From Syntrophobacter sp. SbD1 (GTDB taxonomy: Bacteria > Desulfobacterota > Syntrophobacteria > Syntrophobacterales > Syntrophobacteraceae): a stretch of 44,551 nucleotides of DNA. Under the pieces are notes generated by a model. The model made no database searches, had not been told where the DNA came from, and saw only the letters and a list, made by a program, of their open reading frames with translations. The stretch covers positions 1 to 44,551 of the forward strand of contig OMOE01000166.1 of assembly GCA_900290365.1 (NCBI GenBank), written 5' to 3'. The translations under genes and the position numbers were made by a program. This document shows, in pieces, positions 1-8,582 of the stretch. How positions within the stretch are numbered: position 1 is the first letter of the stretch; every line of letters starts with the position of its first letter.

Positions 1-75
1 GGTTCACCATCTTTTGCAGGCTATATTACCTGAAGATATTTTCATACCAAAAGTGGTTTTACAAAAGGATTCGGA

Positions 76-1521
76 ATGGCTGCGATTTCTAGGACAATTG
101 ACGAATTCGTTCACGGCAGGATTCTTTTCCCGTTTTCCAGCTTGCTCTACAACAGAAGGGCAATCCTCAGGAACTACCAGGAACTGACCAGGTCCGAGTT
201 CTACCCCGAGGAGGTGTTGCGGGAGATACAGTTTACGAGGCTGAAGGCTTTGCTGGAGTTCTCGCGAGACTACATTCCCTTCTACCGGGAAAGATTCAAG
301 CAGATCGGGTTTGATTTGCGGGATTTAAGAGAGATAGAAGATCTAAAGCACATTCCGCCGCTTTCACGGCAAGAGGTCATTGATTTCCACGGGGAAATGG
401 TTGACCACCGCCGCAAGGCCTCTATTGCGCCGGCCAACGAGTCTGCGAGATATCCGGGCACGCCGATTCCCTTCGCCCTGTTCCGGAAACACAAGCTTGT
501 CCGGAACACCTCGAGCGGTTCGACCGGAGCACCGACGGTCTTCTACGAGGACGGTTCGAGAACGGCGCTCAATTGGGTCCATGAACTGAGGCTTAAAAAC
601 TGGTACGGCATTCCGCCAGGGGCAAGAGAAGCCAGGATGGTGCGGATTTCCACCGACTACATGCCAAAAAGCGGTGTGGTGAGGTTCCGGAAAAGCCTCT
701 GGAATCAACTCCTTCTCCCCGGGGTGAACCTGGCTGACAAAGATTATGCAGTTTGCCTCGAAGCCGTGAAAAAATTCAGGCCCAGGGTCCTGTGGGGCTT
801 TACTTCGGCTGTGGCAGGGTTTGCCGAGTTTGTTAAACGCACTGCTGCCGATATCTCGCCGTTCAGGCCCGAGTTGGTGGTGGGTTGGGCGGCCCCGCTT
901 TACGAACATGAAGAAAAGTTGATGCGCGAGGTCTTCGGGTGTCACGTGTCCAGTATCTACGGCGCGCGGGAAGTCGGACACATCGCGGGCAGGTGTGCGC
1001 ACGGCTCATTCCATCTCAACCAGGAAAATCTGCTGGTTGAACACAATAATGGAAACGGTAACCCCGAGTGGGGAAATCTTGGTGAAATCCTGGTGACTAC
1101 CCTTGATCTTTCGCCCATGCCTTTTATCAGGTACCGGATGGGAGACGTGGGTGAGATCGGAGCTGCCCGGTGTGAATGTGGCCGCAACCTTCAAGTTATT
1201 TCCAATCTCCTCGGACGCACCGGGGAAATCTTCATTGCCAAAGACAACCGCATGATTTCCCCCAATTTCTGGTGCAGAACATTCATGTCCTCCAAAATTT
1301 CGGGAGCGGTCAACCGGTTCCAGGTCGTATACACGAAGGATAAGGACCTCCGGATTAAAATCGAGCGCGCGTCCGGATACTCGGATGAAACCGAGCAATA
1401 TATACGGGAAATGGTGACAAAGAATTTTTCAACGGATACGGGCCTTGAGATCGTCTACGTTCCCAAAATCGAACCGCAGGTTTCGGGGAAATACCAGATG
1501 GTCGTTAATCAGGCACTCTAA
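76..1521 (+). CDS. CapK/PaaK-like adenylate-forming enzyme of the EPS locus
   Basis: This 481-residue protein resembles the phenylacetate-CoA ligase/CapK branch of adenylate-forming enzymes, which activate a carboxylate as an acyl-adenylate. Members in capsule loci are thought to prepare an acyl group or otherwise assist polysaccharide modification. The P-loop-like motif NTSSGSTGAPT lies near residue 143 and a second conserved block, SSIYGAREVGHIAG, near residue 294. A late block with RYRMGDVGEI and the Cys pair in CECG fits PaaK-type proteins. The ATG at 76 has an AAGGA ribosome site about 7 nt upstream. The FemAB-like gene follows after 13 nt, so the two are probably cotranscribed. The true substrate cannot be read from the sequence. 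Confidence 0.85.
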   Translation: MAAISRTIDEFVHGRILFPFSSLLYNRRAILRNYQELTRSEFYPEEVLREIQFTRLKALLEFSRDYIPFYRERFKQIGFDLRDLREIEDLKHIPPLSRQEVIDFHGEMVDHRRKASIAPANESARYPGTPIPFALFRKHKLVRNTSSGSTGAPTVFYEDGSRTALNWVHELRLKNWYGIPPGAREARMVRISTDYMPKSGVVRFRKSLWNQLLLPGVNLADKDYAVCLEAVKKFRPRVLWGFTSAVAGFAEFVKRTAADISPFRPELVVGWAAPLYEHEEKLMREVFGCHVSSIYGAREVGHIAGRCAHGSFHLNQENLLVEHNNGNGNPEWGNLGEILVTTLDLSPMPFIRYRMGDVGEIGAARCECGRNLQVISNLLGRTGEIFIAKDNRMISPNFWCRTFMSSKISGAVNRFQVVYTKDKDLRIKIERASGYSDETEQYIREMVTKNFSTDTGLEIVYVPKIEPQVSGKYQMVVNQAL

Positions 1522-1534
1522 CAAGTGAGGGATT

Positions 1535-2563
1535 ATGGAGGCTATAGTCGTTGGTGAGGAGCAAAGGAACGCGTGGGAGGAGTTTGTCCTGGAATGTCCG
1601 CGCTCGATCGCTTGGCAAAGCTACGACTGGAGCAAGGTTCTAAGGAAGAACTACGACCTTGACTTCTACCCCATTGCAGCCGTTGAAGGCGGGCGGATAC
1701 ACGGGGTTCTTCCGCTCTATAGAATGAAAGGCGGACTCCTGAGCAAAGAAAAACTCATATCGGTGCCGTTTGCTGTGGCTGGAGGGATCGCATGCGAGAG
1801 CGAAGATGCAGCGAGATTGCTGTTTGAAAAGGCGGTTTCTTTTTCAGGAAACACGACCGGCCCCGGGATAACTCTTAAGCATTACAAGCATAGCTTCAAC
1901 GCCGGACTTAGGACCGACGACAATTATTACAATCGCGAGCTTCGACTCTCGTCCGGATCCCAAACCATACTGGGGGCACTGGATCAGGAAAACAGGACTC
2001 GAATCGAGGAAGCCGAAAACTATGGCCTGAAGCTGGAGTTCCCTTCCGACGACATAAGCGGCTTCTGCCGCCTGCTCTTTCGGTACAACCACATGATGGG
2101 CATTCCGTGCGTTAGCTCTCGCTGGATCAGGGACCTTATCGACTTTGGAATGTATTCGCTCGCCCTGGCTAAAATCGGTACCACAATTTTCGCCGGGACC
2201 CTAGTGAAGGAATTCAAGGACACTGTTTCATTTCCGTTTACCTCTATTCCCGATTTGAGCCCGCAGAGCACAGCCGCTGCCTATGGGCTTTACTGGAAGC
2301 TGATAGAGAGGTTTTCAGAAGAAGGCAAAGAAATCTTCCATTCGGGGAGAATCCCGGAAACGGGCGGCGTTCCGGCATTTCGGCTCGGCTGGGGCGGCAT
2401 TAAGTATAAGTACTTCTATCAGTATTGGCCCCCAACGGAAACCAGGACTGAATATTCCAGCAAGCGGGGATCGAAACGAAAGCTGCTCGAAAACTTCTGG
2501 AAAAAAATGCCCGCGGTCATGGCAAGGGCGATAGGCCCTAATATCGTCGAGCGTTTCCCCTGA
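1535..2563 (+). CDS. FemAB/GNAT-like acyltransferase, exosortase-locus type
   Basis: This 342-residue protein has the look of the FemAB-related (double GNAT fold) proteins found in PEP-CTERM/exosortase polysaccharide loci. The N-terminal block with SIAWQSYDWSKVL and the stretch GVLPLYRMKG are typical of that family. The C-terminal half has the FHSGRIPETGGVPAFRLGWG pattern. Such proteins are believed to transfer an aminoacyl or acyl group, possibly onto the polysaccharide, but their substrate is not established. The ATG follows a GTGAGGG ribosome site, 13 nt after the stop of the CapK-like gene, and 14 nt separate it from the next gene. No signal peptide is seen, so it is probably cytoplasmic. 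Confidence 0.8.
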   Translation: MEAIVVGEEQRNAWEEFVLECPRSIAWQSYDWSKVLRKNYDLDFYPIAAVEGGRIHGVLPLYRMKGGLLSKEKLISVPFAVAGGIACESEDAARLLFEKAVSFSGNTTGPGITLKHYKHSFNAGLRTDDNYYNRELRLSSGSQTILGALDQENRTRIEEAENYGLKLEFPSDDISGFCRLLFRYNHMMGIPCVSSRWIRDLIDFGMYSLALAKIGTTIFAGTLVKEFKDTVSFPFTSIPDLSPQSTAAAYGLYWKLIERFSEEGKEIFHSGRIPETGGVPAFRLGWGGIKYKYFYQYWPPTETRTEYSSKRGSKRKLLENFWKKMPAVMARAIGPNIVERFP

Positions 2564-2577
2564 AAAGGACCCTAACC

Positions 2578-3756
2578 GTGCGCAGGCGAAGTCTCCTGGC
2601 TATGCTCGGCCCTCTGGCGGCGGCGGCCTCCTGGCTCTTCTCTTCAGAATCATGGATCATTGACAGGCTGATGTCCGTGGTGGAAGCAAAGATAAAGCCT
2701 GAAAAAATGCCACGGGACGAACGGCGCCTGGCTGCGATTTTTCCAGAGGGAGGAAGAAAGACCTCGGTCGAGGCCGCTTTAAACTCGCGATGCAACAGCG
2801 ACTATGATGATAACCCCAGATATTTCCACTGGGGTATGTTTGATCGCCACGCCAGGCTTACCGACCGGCAGGTCGCGGAGGTCGTCAATCTGGCGAAAAC
2901 TCCTCGCTTTACCGAAAAATCAGTTGGAATCGAGATCAACGAAAGATTGCTCACCTTCTTTGTCGAACCTGGCCTGTCGGGGATAGAGCGCGACTGTGCG
3001 ATGATCGAAAGCGGGATGGCGCAGCAAGCCGTGGGGCTGGTGTGCGCCGCGCTGGGTGTCGGAATGGTCTTCAACAACCTTGGGAAAGGGGGTATGCAAA
3101 TCTCCGCTTCACGATTCGGTACGGTCCGGATTAGGATAGACGCTATGAAACCGGGTTACGGAGATTCCTATTGGACGAACTCGGTGCCCGATGGGATCAA
3201 GCCCTGGAAATCCGGCAACCTTCCGGAACCGGCAAGAGATGGAAGGTCTGCGCTCGTTTCGATTCTGGCAGATGTCCAGACGAAAAACAGGGGTTCCGCG
3301 TCGCTTTCCGATCTGCATTTCTATCAAACCCTATGGGCCGCAAAAGGGAGAACGCCCCACCTGTATAAGTCCAGGCCCTGGGGAATGACTATTCCGACCT
3401 GGACTGACAGGATCGAAATCACCACAGTCTATGCTTTGCGTGAAGATCGTCTTTCGAGGTACATCAATTGGGAAAATAATCGGCCCACGCACACGCTGGT
3501 GAGCCTGGACAAGGTGGAGGCTCCGGCCCTCGGCGAATTGTGGGAGGCCTTTGAACAGCATAAGGATTTCATCGTTCTGGCCTCGAACGATCGTCTGGCC
3601 AGGGCGGAATGGGAGATCGGATACGAGTTGCTCAATGTCCTGGCGCAGGCCAAGGCGTTGGATGTCTCCTACCGGGCATATCTTCTCGACCGGGAACAAA
3701 GAAAGATACTGGAAAGAGCAGGGATATCAGAGGCGCGTGCCGTTGTCGCTCTCTAA
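2578..3756 (+). CDS. Nitroreductase-like flavoprotein with possible N-terminal export signal
   Basis: This 392-residue protein starts at GTG 2578, with AAGGA about 9 nt upstream. The first 25 residues carry three arginines followed by a hydrophobic run (RRRSLLAMLGPLAAAASW), which could be a Tat-like signal or membrane anchor. Residues around 150-165 (MIESGMAQQAVGLVCAALG) match the FMN-contact helix of nitroreductase-fold enzymes. The segment around 245 (LHFYQTLWAAKGRTP) resembles the SagB-type oxidoreductase branch. A second helix near 345 (ELLNVLAQAKALDVSYRAYL) may be the matching half of an internal duplication. Its role in the polysaccharide locus is unknown; an oxidoreductase modifying a lipid or glycan precursor is a guess. 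Confidence 0.6.
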   Translation: MRRRSLLAMLGPLAAAASWLFSSESWIIDRLMSVVEAKIKPEKMPRDERRLAAIFPEGGRKTSVEAALNSRCNSDYDDNPRYFHWGMFDRHARLTDRQVAEVVNLAKTPRFTEKSVGIEINERLLTFFVEPGLSGIERDCAMIESGMAQQAVGLVCAALGVGMVFNNLGKGGMQISASRFGTVRIRIDAMKPGYGDSYWTNSVPDGIKPWKSGNLPEPARDGRSALVSILADVQTKNRGSASLSDLHFYQTLWAAKGRTPHLYKSRPWGMTIPTWTDRIEITTVYALREDRLSRYINWENNRPTHTLVSLDKVEAPALGELWEAFEQHKDFIVLASNDRLARAEWEIGYELLNVLAQAKALDVSYRAYLLDREQRKILERAGISEARAVVAL

Positions 3757-3790
3757 ACAGCATCTCGAACAGTGATGGAGTTTCTTCATG
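3753..3790. repeat. 38-bp imperfect direct repeat, copy 1
   Basis: This stretch, overlapping the stop of the nitroreductase-like gene, matches 5141-5178 at 32 of 38 positions by direct comparison. The second copy forms the leader and ribosome site of the GT4 gene, so this copy looks like a duplicated leader. The two copies bracket the flippase fossil and the AT-rich DUF535 gene. Confidence 0.75.
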
Positions 3791-3885
3791 AACGTTTTGC
3801 CAACGGAATAAATTTTCTGATCGTCACAAACAAGCAAATTCGTCTCTGTGCGTATGTGGTTGTCTTTATGTTGATATTTTCATAA
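3775..3885 (+). pseudogene. Fossil fragment of a Wzx-type flippase gene
   Basis: A 36-codon reading frame here encodes NGINFLIVTNKQIRLCAYV, close to NGVNFMIVTNRQILLCLYV of the intact flippase at 6539-8068. Bases 3800-3855 match about 7563-7618 with few mismatches. A second block at about 3864-3882 matches about 7921-7939, encoding FMLIFS versus FILIFS. The two blocks are adjacent here but about 300 bp apart in the intact gene, so the fossil has an internal deletion. It is a relic of a second flippase copy or of a recombination event, not a functional gene. Confidence 0.75.
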
Positions 3886-4110
3886 TGAAGCGGCTATGTC
3901 ACCTTACTTAATACGCCTACTATAGGATCGAAGTTTCCTTCAACCAGGCATTCTATAATCTGTGTCGCGGGGAAGGCAAGTCCTATACGTAAAAACCCAC
4001 TACAGCTATACAGTCATCGCGAAAGTGGAATACTACATTATACCCATTTACGGGAAGGGAAGTGATGACATAGAATACGATATATATTTATATTTCAAAG
4101 GACTAAAGCC
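3886..4110. other. AT-rich gap before the DUF535 gene
   Basis: Visibly AT-rich sequence with no gene that I can support. It shares base composition with the downstream DUF535 gene rather than with the flanking polysaccharide genes, so it is probably part of the same transferred segment. The AAGGA near 4097-4102 is the likely ribosome site for the ATG at 4111. No inverted repeats typical of an insertion sequence were noticed. Confidence 0.5.
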
Positions 4111-5022
4111 ATGGCAGACTATCAAGTGCTTGAGATTTTAGAGAACTATTCCAGATTACCGAAGATCACCGGAAAGGAAGTCATTAGGGTTCCACTTTTT
4201 GTCAAATGCGCAAAAGCAATCCGATTGTTGTTGACGTTGAATACTTGCCTTGCAATTATTAAACTATTTAGACTTCCTAACTTTATAATTCTAAAAAAGC
4301 ATCGACCCTGGATTGTCTTCAAATACGCAGGGCATTATTATCTTGGGCGTTCTTTTGACTCTAAGTGCCGTGGCGCCATAATGATTAATCATTATGGCTT
4401 CTTATATAACCATCTACCGAAAGACTTTGTAGAAAAGATAATTACATCAAAACTTGTGCTATGGAAAATGCGACAAGGAGATAAGTTATATACCGTCACT
4501 ATAACATTTCCTTATCATGATACGGAAGGAGATATAGGATTAACATTTAATATAGATGGATGTGAAATATCAAAAGCTTCTTTTACTATTATAAAAGGCC
4601 ATATGGTTGGAATAGATAATGATAATGTGATAATGATTGCGCGCGTTCAAGGTTCAGATGGTAAGTTTGACTTAATTAGACAAGCCACTAAAGAATTGAA
4701 CGAAGTAGCCCCACATGTGATACTGGTAATCGCCATTCAGGCTATTGCCAGCGCTCTGAATATAGAAAGTATAGCTGGAATTACATGTAAAGAACATGTT
4801 GATTCAGATTACATTCGTTTTGACTATGACGAATTCTGGATGAGTATGGGTGGTGATAAGATTAATGAACAAGTGTTCTGTGTGCCAACAAAACCCGATA
4901 ATAAGCCGATGGCTATGGTAAAAGCAAATCACAGATGCAGAACAAAGCGCAAGCGTCAATTCAAACTAGATATATATGACCAGGTTACCTTGGCATTTAA
5001 GCAAAAGTTTCTTAACCTCTGA
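4111..5022 (+). CDS. VirK/YbjX (DUF535) family protein
   Basis: This 303-residue protein matches the VirK/YbjX family. Supporting blocks are the mid-protein MIARVQGSDG followed by a conserved helix ending in APHVILVIAIQAIA, then the Ile-rich GI..KEHV segment, and DYDEFWMSMGG near residue 230. YbjX and VirK affect outer-membrane and virulence traits in enterobacteria, but no biochemical activity is established. It has no signal peptide. The gene is strikingly AT-rich and rich in rare-looking ATA and AGA codons compared with both neighbours, and it sits between two copies of a 38-bp repeat. This points to acquisition by transfer. It is unlikely to be integral to the polysaccharide pathway. Confidence 0.8.
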   Translation: MADYQVLEILENYSRLPKITGKEVIRVPLFVKCAKAIRLLLTLNTCLAIIKLFRLPNFIILKKHRPWIVFKYAGHYYLGRSFDSKCRGAIMINHYGFLYNHLPKDFVEKIITSKLVLWKMRQGDKLYTVTITFPYHDTEGDIGLTFNIDGCEISKASFTIIKGHMVGIDNDNVIMIARVQGSDGKFDLIRQATKELNEVAPHVILVIAIQAIASALNIESIAGITCKEHVDSDYIRFDYDEFWMSMGGDKINEQVFCVPTKPDNKPMAMVKANHRCRTKRKRQFKLDIYDQVTLAFKQKFLNL

Positions 5023-5140
5023 TAATCGTTATCGGCATTGAACTCCAGGGGTTATTCGATGACCTCGCTGTACTTATTCGGACCCAGGCCCGGTGGGTGA
5101 GGTTTATCCCCGCCCGCTCTTGAACTTGGTATCAAAGGGA

Positions 5141-5178
5141 CTAAATAGCATCTCGGACATTGATGGAGTTTTATAATG
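5141..5178. repeat. 38-bp imperfect direct repeat, copy 2, leader of the GT4 gene
   Basis: This copy matches 3753-3790 at 32 of 38 positions and supplies the GGAG ribosome site and ATG of the following glycosyltransferase. It is probably the original location of the sequence, with copy 1 being the duplicate. Confidence 0.75.
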
Positions 5179-6351
5179 CACATTTGCATGCTCGCATACA
5201 CATATTATGAAACGGACAATCGTGTGAGGAGGTACGCGGAGACTCTGGTCAGGAGGGGGGACATCGTCGATGTCTTTGCCCTGAGTCAGAAAGCTCAAGG
5301 AACCTTCCAAATTATCAACGGAGTTAATGTTTACCGCATTCAGGAGCGGATCATCAACGAACGGGGTAAATTCGCATATCTTTACAGGCTTCTCAAATTC
5401 CTGTTAAGATCCGGGATCTTGTTGACCAAAAAACATTTGACGCAGCCCTACGATGTTGTCCACGTTCACTCGGTCCCGGATTTTGAAGTCTTTGCGGCCT
5501 TTTTGGTCAAACTGATGGGGGCAAAAGTAATACTGGACATCCATGACCTGGTTCCTGAATTCTACGGGGCTAAATTCGGGACAAATGGCAACTCCATGAT
5601 CTTCAAGAGCTTGGTCCTGGCTGAAAAACTCTCCATTCGTTTTTCGGATCACGTTATCATTTCCAATCACATCTGGTATGACCGGCTCATCTCAAGATCG
5701 GTGAACCGAAGCAAATGCACCGTGATTATGAACTATCCCGACAACACCATATTTGGCCCGAACAATAAGCCCCCGAAGGTATCCAGTGAATTCAAGATGC
5801 TATATCCGGGAACCTTGAGTTGGCATCAGGGATTGGACGTCGCCATAAAGGCCTTCGCAAGAATATCGGAGCAGGTTCCTCAAGCCAATTTTTACTTGTA
5901 TGGCGATGGTCCGCAAAGAGCAGAGCTTGAGGAGCTGATACTCAAACTGGGGCTCGAGGATCGGGTTTTAATGAAAGGACTTAGGCCCATTGACGAAATT
6001 GCGCGGATAATGGCCGATGCGGACTTGGGAATTGTCCCCAAGCGGGACGATTCATTTGGCGGGGAAGCATTCAGTACAAAGACACTGGAATTCATGAGCC
6101 TTGGTGTTCCGATCATTGTTTCCCGGACTCGCATCGATAAATATTATTTTAACGATGATTGCGTAAGATTTTTCCAACCCGAAAGCGAGCAGGAACTTGC
6201 CGATTCGATGCTGTACCTTATAACAAATGAAGACGCCAGAAGGCGTCTGGTTGGGAATGCCCTTAACGTTGCGGCAGAAAATAGCTGGCATATTAAGAAG
6301 CACTATTATCTGGATTTGATAGATTCTATCGTTAGGGACAGTGGCGCTTAA
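5176..6351 (+). CDS. GT4-family glycosyltransferase
   Basis: This 391-residue protein is a GT-B fold, retaining glycosyltransferase of family GT4. It would transfer a sugar from a nucleotide donor to the lipid-linked repeat unit at the cytoplasmic membrane face. The N-terminal acceptor half begins MHICMLAYTYYETDNRVRRYAETL. The donor-binding half has LYPGTLSWHQGLDVAI near residue 212 and YGDGPQRAELEEL near 242. The E-x7-E type motif appears in GGEAFSTKTLEFMSLGVPI near residue 295. The length is normal for the family. The ATG at 5176 is preceded by GGAG at 8 nt. The specific sugar cannot be deduced. Confidence 0.9.
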   Translation: MHICMLAYTYYETDNRVRRYAETLVRRGDIVDVFALSQKAQGTFQIINGVNVYRIQERIINERGKFAYLYRLLKFLLRSGILLTKKHLTQPYDVVHVHSVPDFEVFAAFLVKLMGAKVILDIHDLVPEFYGAKFGTNGNSMIFKSLVLAEKLSIRFSDHVIISNHIWYDRLISRSVNRSKCTVIMNYPDNTIFGPNNKPPKVSSEFKMLYPGTLSWHQGLDVAIKAFARISEQVPQANFYLYGDGPQRAELEELILKLGLEDRVLMKGLRPIDEIARIMADADLGIVPKRDDSFGGEAFSTKTLEFMSLGVPIIVSRTRIDKYYFNDDCVRFFQPESEQELADSMLYLITNEDARRRLVGNALNVAAENSWHIKKHYYLDLIDSIVRDSGA

Positions 6352-6538
6352 CCTTCCCGCCTCACAGTTTTTTCATATGATTACGGGGAATGTAGGGATT
6401 TGCCGACAAACTGTCTTCAAAAACAAACAGGCTGAGCCGTGTCGCCTTTTCGGGTAAACGGGATGATGGTTTTCTGCCTGCATCCCCGCGAATCTGAGTC
6501 CGGAATGGCATGGAAGTGCGTTAAAAGGACAGATCGAG

Positions 6539-8068
6539 TTGAATATATACATCAGGAATATCGGGCTGTTTCTCATAGCCTCGGTAGTAGCAAAAGCGGC
6601 AGGGGCCCTGTTGTCCTTCCTGCTTGCGCGGTACCTCCAGCCGGCTGGTCTCGGGATCTGGGTGACAATGACCTTGTTTGTCTCGTACGGCGGAATAACA
6701 ACGCTGGGGACGCTGGAAGCCCTCCTCAAGTTATTGCCGTTTCATAAGGGCAAGGGTGAACTGAGTGAGGCGCGCAAGATCGAAGAGGTGGCTTTTTCGG
6801 CAATACTTATCGCCTCCGCTTTTGTGCTCATGATCGGGTGTGCCGCTCCCATGCTTTTTACCTCGGTTGAAATGGGACTGCTATCGGCAGAAATAAAAAT
6901 CATGTCGATTGCCGCTGCCTTGGGTTTGATTTCGCAGTATTTCTATTTCAGTTTCATGGCTCATCAGGATTTTAAGATAGTTGCGATGCTTGAGAGTGGT
7001 AGATCTATCGCCTGCATCATGATCCTGGGTCCTTTTTCATATCTGTGGGGTCTTAGGGGAGCGGCGCTGGGATTTTGTATTACTGAATTGATAATTCTTG
7101 CGATTTCAGCGCACATTAGCAGTCGCAAGAACGGCAGTGTACATCTGTCTATCGACCTGCGGCAATTGTGGGTTTTAATTTCCGTCGGCTTCCCCATTAC
7201 AATCTTCTGGTGGGTTTTCATGATTCAGAGTTCGGTTGATCGTCTGGTTTCCATTTCCTTCCTGGGTAAGGAAGCCACCGGATTTTACGCGTTAGGAGGA
7301 TCTATTGTCTCCGTTATGTCTCTTCTTACCGCATCGATTTCCAAAGTGCTTTATCCCCGAATTAGCGAAAAACTTGGTGAATCTGCGTCTGAAAAGGAAT
7401 TGTTTGGGCTTGTCATAGTGCCATCCCGATTACTCGGTTTGATCTTGCCTCTGGCGATTGGTCCAATGGTAATCGCGTTGCCTCTAATCTACCGGATCCT
7501 CCCAAAATACCTTCCGGGGCTCGCGTCCGCGCAAATACTGGTGCTGCTTGCATTTTTCCATCTCGGCATTTCCAACGGAGTAAATTTTATGATCGTCACA
7601 AACAGGCAAATTCTCCTCTGTCTATATGTTTTGGCCAGTTTGTGTGTTGGTGTTTCTGCCGCATATTTCGCTGTTATATTCGGGTTTGGCATCGAAGGAA
7701 TTGCTCTGAGCACAGGTATTTCCGGCCTATGCCTGGCCCTGCTCATGTGGCGGGCAGTGTTCAAAGGGATGGGGTTTACGCTTTACGAACAGTTGGCGGA
7801 AGTTATGAAATTATATCTCCCTTTCATCTCGACCCTTTTGATTTTAGGCTTGGGCGGCCTAGTCTTCCCGCAGCTTTTCACTCAGAGCAGCATCCTTATG
7901 ACATTGGTCTTTGGGACTGCCTTTATATTGATATTTTCATTCAGTCTCTTTGTCTTGCCTGTAACGAGGAAAATGATGACGGAAATGCTCGGTATTATTC
8001 GAGGCTCCTCAGAGCGATTTGCTGGTGCAGCGCCCGATATCCAGCGCCCTGAGCCTTTCCAGGCATAG
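6539..8068 (+). CDS. Wzx-type polysaccharide flippase (MOP superfamily)
   Basis: This 509-residue polytopic protein has about 12-14 hydrophobic segments and the N-terminal pattern IGLFLIASVVAKAAGALLSF seen in O-unit and exopolysaccharide flippases. These move undecaprenyl-linked repeat units from the cytoplasmic to the periplasmic face. The TTG start at 6539 is chosen because AAGGA lies about 9 nt upstream and the translated N-terminus begins exactly where family members do. The 187-nt gap behind the GT4 gene holds nothing I can name. A degraded piece of a close homologue lies upstream at 3775-3885. Confidence 0.88.
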   Translation: MNIYIRNIGLFLIASVVAKAAGALLSFLLARYLQPAGLGIWVTMTLFVSYGGITTLGTLEALLKLLPFHKGKGELSEARKIEEVAFSAILIASAFVLMIGCAAPMLFTSVEMGLLSAEIKIMSIAAALGLISQYFYFSFMAHQDFKIVAMLESGRSIACIMILGPFSYLWGLRGAALGFCITELIILAISAHISSRKNGSVHLSIDLRQLWVLISVGFPITIFWWVFMIQSSVDRLVSISFLGKEATGFYALGGSIVSVMSLLTASISKVLYPRISEKLGESASEKELFGLVIVPSRLLGLILPLAIGPMVIALPLIYRILPKYLPGLASAQILVLLAFFHLGISNGVNFMIVTNRQILLCLYVLASLCVGVSAAYFAVIFGFGIEGIALSTGISGLCLALLMWRAVFKGMGFTLYEQLAEVMKLYLPFISTLLILGLGGLVFPQLFTQSSILMTLVFGTAFILIFSFSLFVLPVTRKMMTEMLGIIRGSSERFAGAAPDIQRPEPFQA

Positions 8069-8582
8069 TGGGTATGGTGGAGGGCGCAATCGGGTGTTGA
8101 AATGCAACGAATGATCGATGAACTTAGATTTGTTATAATCAGCCGTGCTGATGCGGGTATTACACAATTGTTATTGGCCATTCGGGGGTGTAATCCCTGT
8201 CTGGCTACGCGGGCCTTCGGTGAATTGCCTGGATGGGACCCTGTCAGAGGCCGCCCGGTTATTTGATTTATTTGCGTGCGCCTGAACCAGGGAATTCTTT
8301 TCTGTATCGATTTGCTTAGGCTGGGCATCAACATTGCATTGGCACTAATGCAATGTCCCTAAGGAAAATGCGCAGATAGGTCGTACCCAAGAGTCAGAAT
8401 TGAAGACTCAGCTAAAGGGGCGTAACGTGAAGAAGGCAGACACGCCGGAAAGCGGACTACGCCAAATGCCGGGCAAAACAGGCTGACCGGTTATCTGTGC
8501 AGGTGGCTTGAGATCGGATATTTGAGAATCGGCTCAAAGCTGCAACCGGACCCAGCCAATTAAAAGACTTAAGAGGTGCTCT
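8069..8582 (+). other. Long non-coding leader upstream of the beta-helix gene
   Basis: No protein-coding gene is supported in this 514-nt gap. Its 3-prime half carries a structured element (8420-8497) that resembles a degenerate c-di-GMP (GEMM) aptamer, described separately. The part nearest the flippase shows a short inverted repeat around 8331-8355 (TTGCATT with AATGCAA). A long structured leader would fit post-transcriptional control of the secreted protein that follows. Confidence 0.5.
8420..8497 (+). promoter_or_regulatory. Possible degenerate c-di-GMP-I (GEMM-like) riboswitch
   Basis: Several blocks echo the GEMM aptamer in the right order: GGCAGACACGCC at about 8435-8446, a GGAAAGC tetraloop-like turn, ACGCCAAATGCC near 8459-8470 in place of the usual GACGCAAAGCC, then GGGC and later ACCGGTTATC. 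Bases 8422-8426 (GTAAC) can pair with the GGTTAT segment near 8489-8494 to close the element. Deltaproteobacterial GEMM elements commonly precede secreted or surface protein genes, as here. Deviations from consensus are several, so this is only a candidate. Confidence 0.3.

Noticed and set aside
1..75. Possible 3-prime end of an upstream gene
   Set aside because: One frame is open (with LPEDIFIP) but continues over 100 nt into the CapK-like gene, so it is not convincing as a gene end; too short to judge.
364..1002. Long antisense open frame (212 codons) inside the CapK-like gene
   Set aside because: It lies opposite a gene with clear family motifs and has no ribosome site or recognisable domain; it is a shadow frame in GC-rich DNA.
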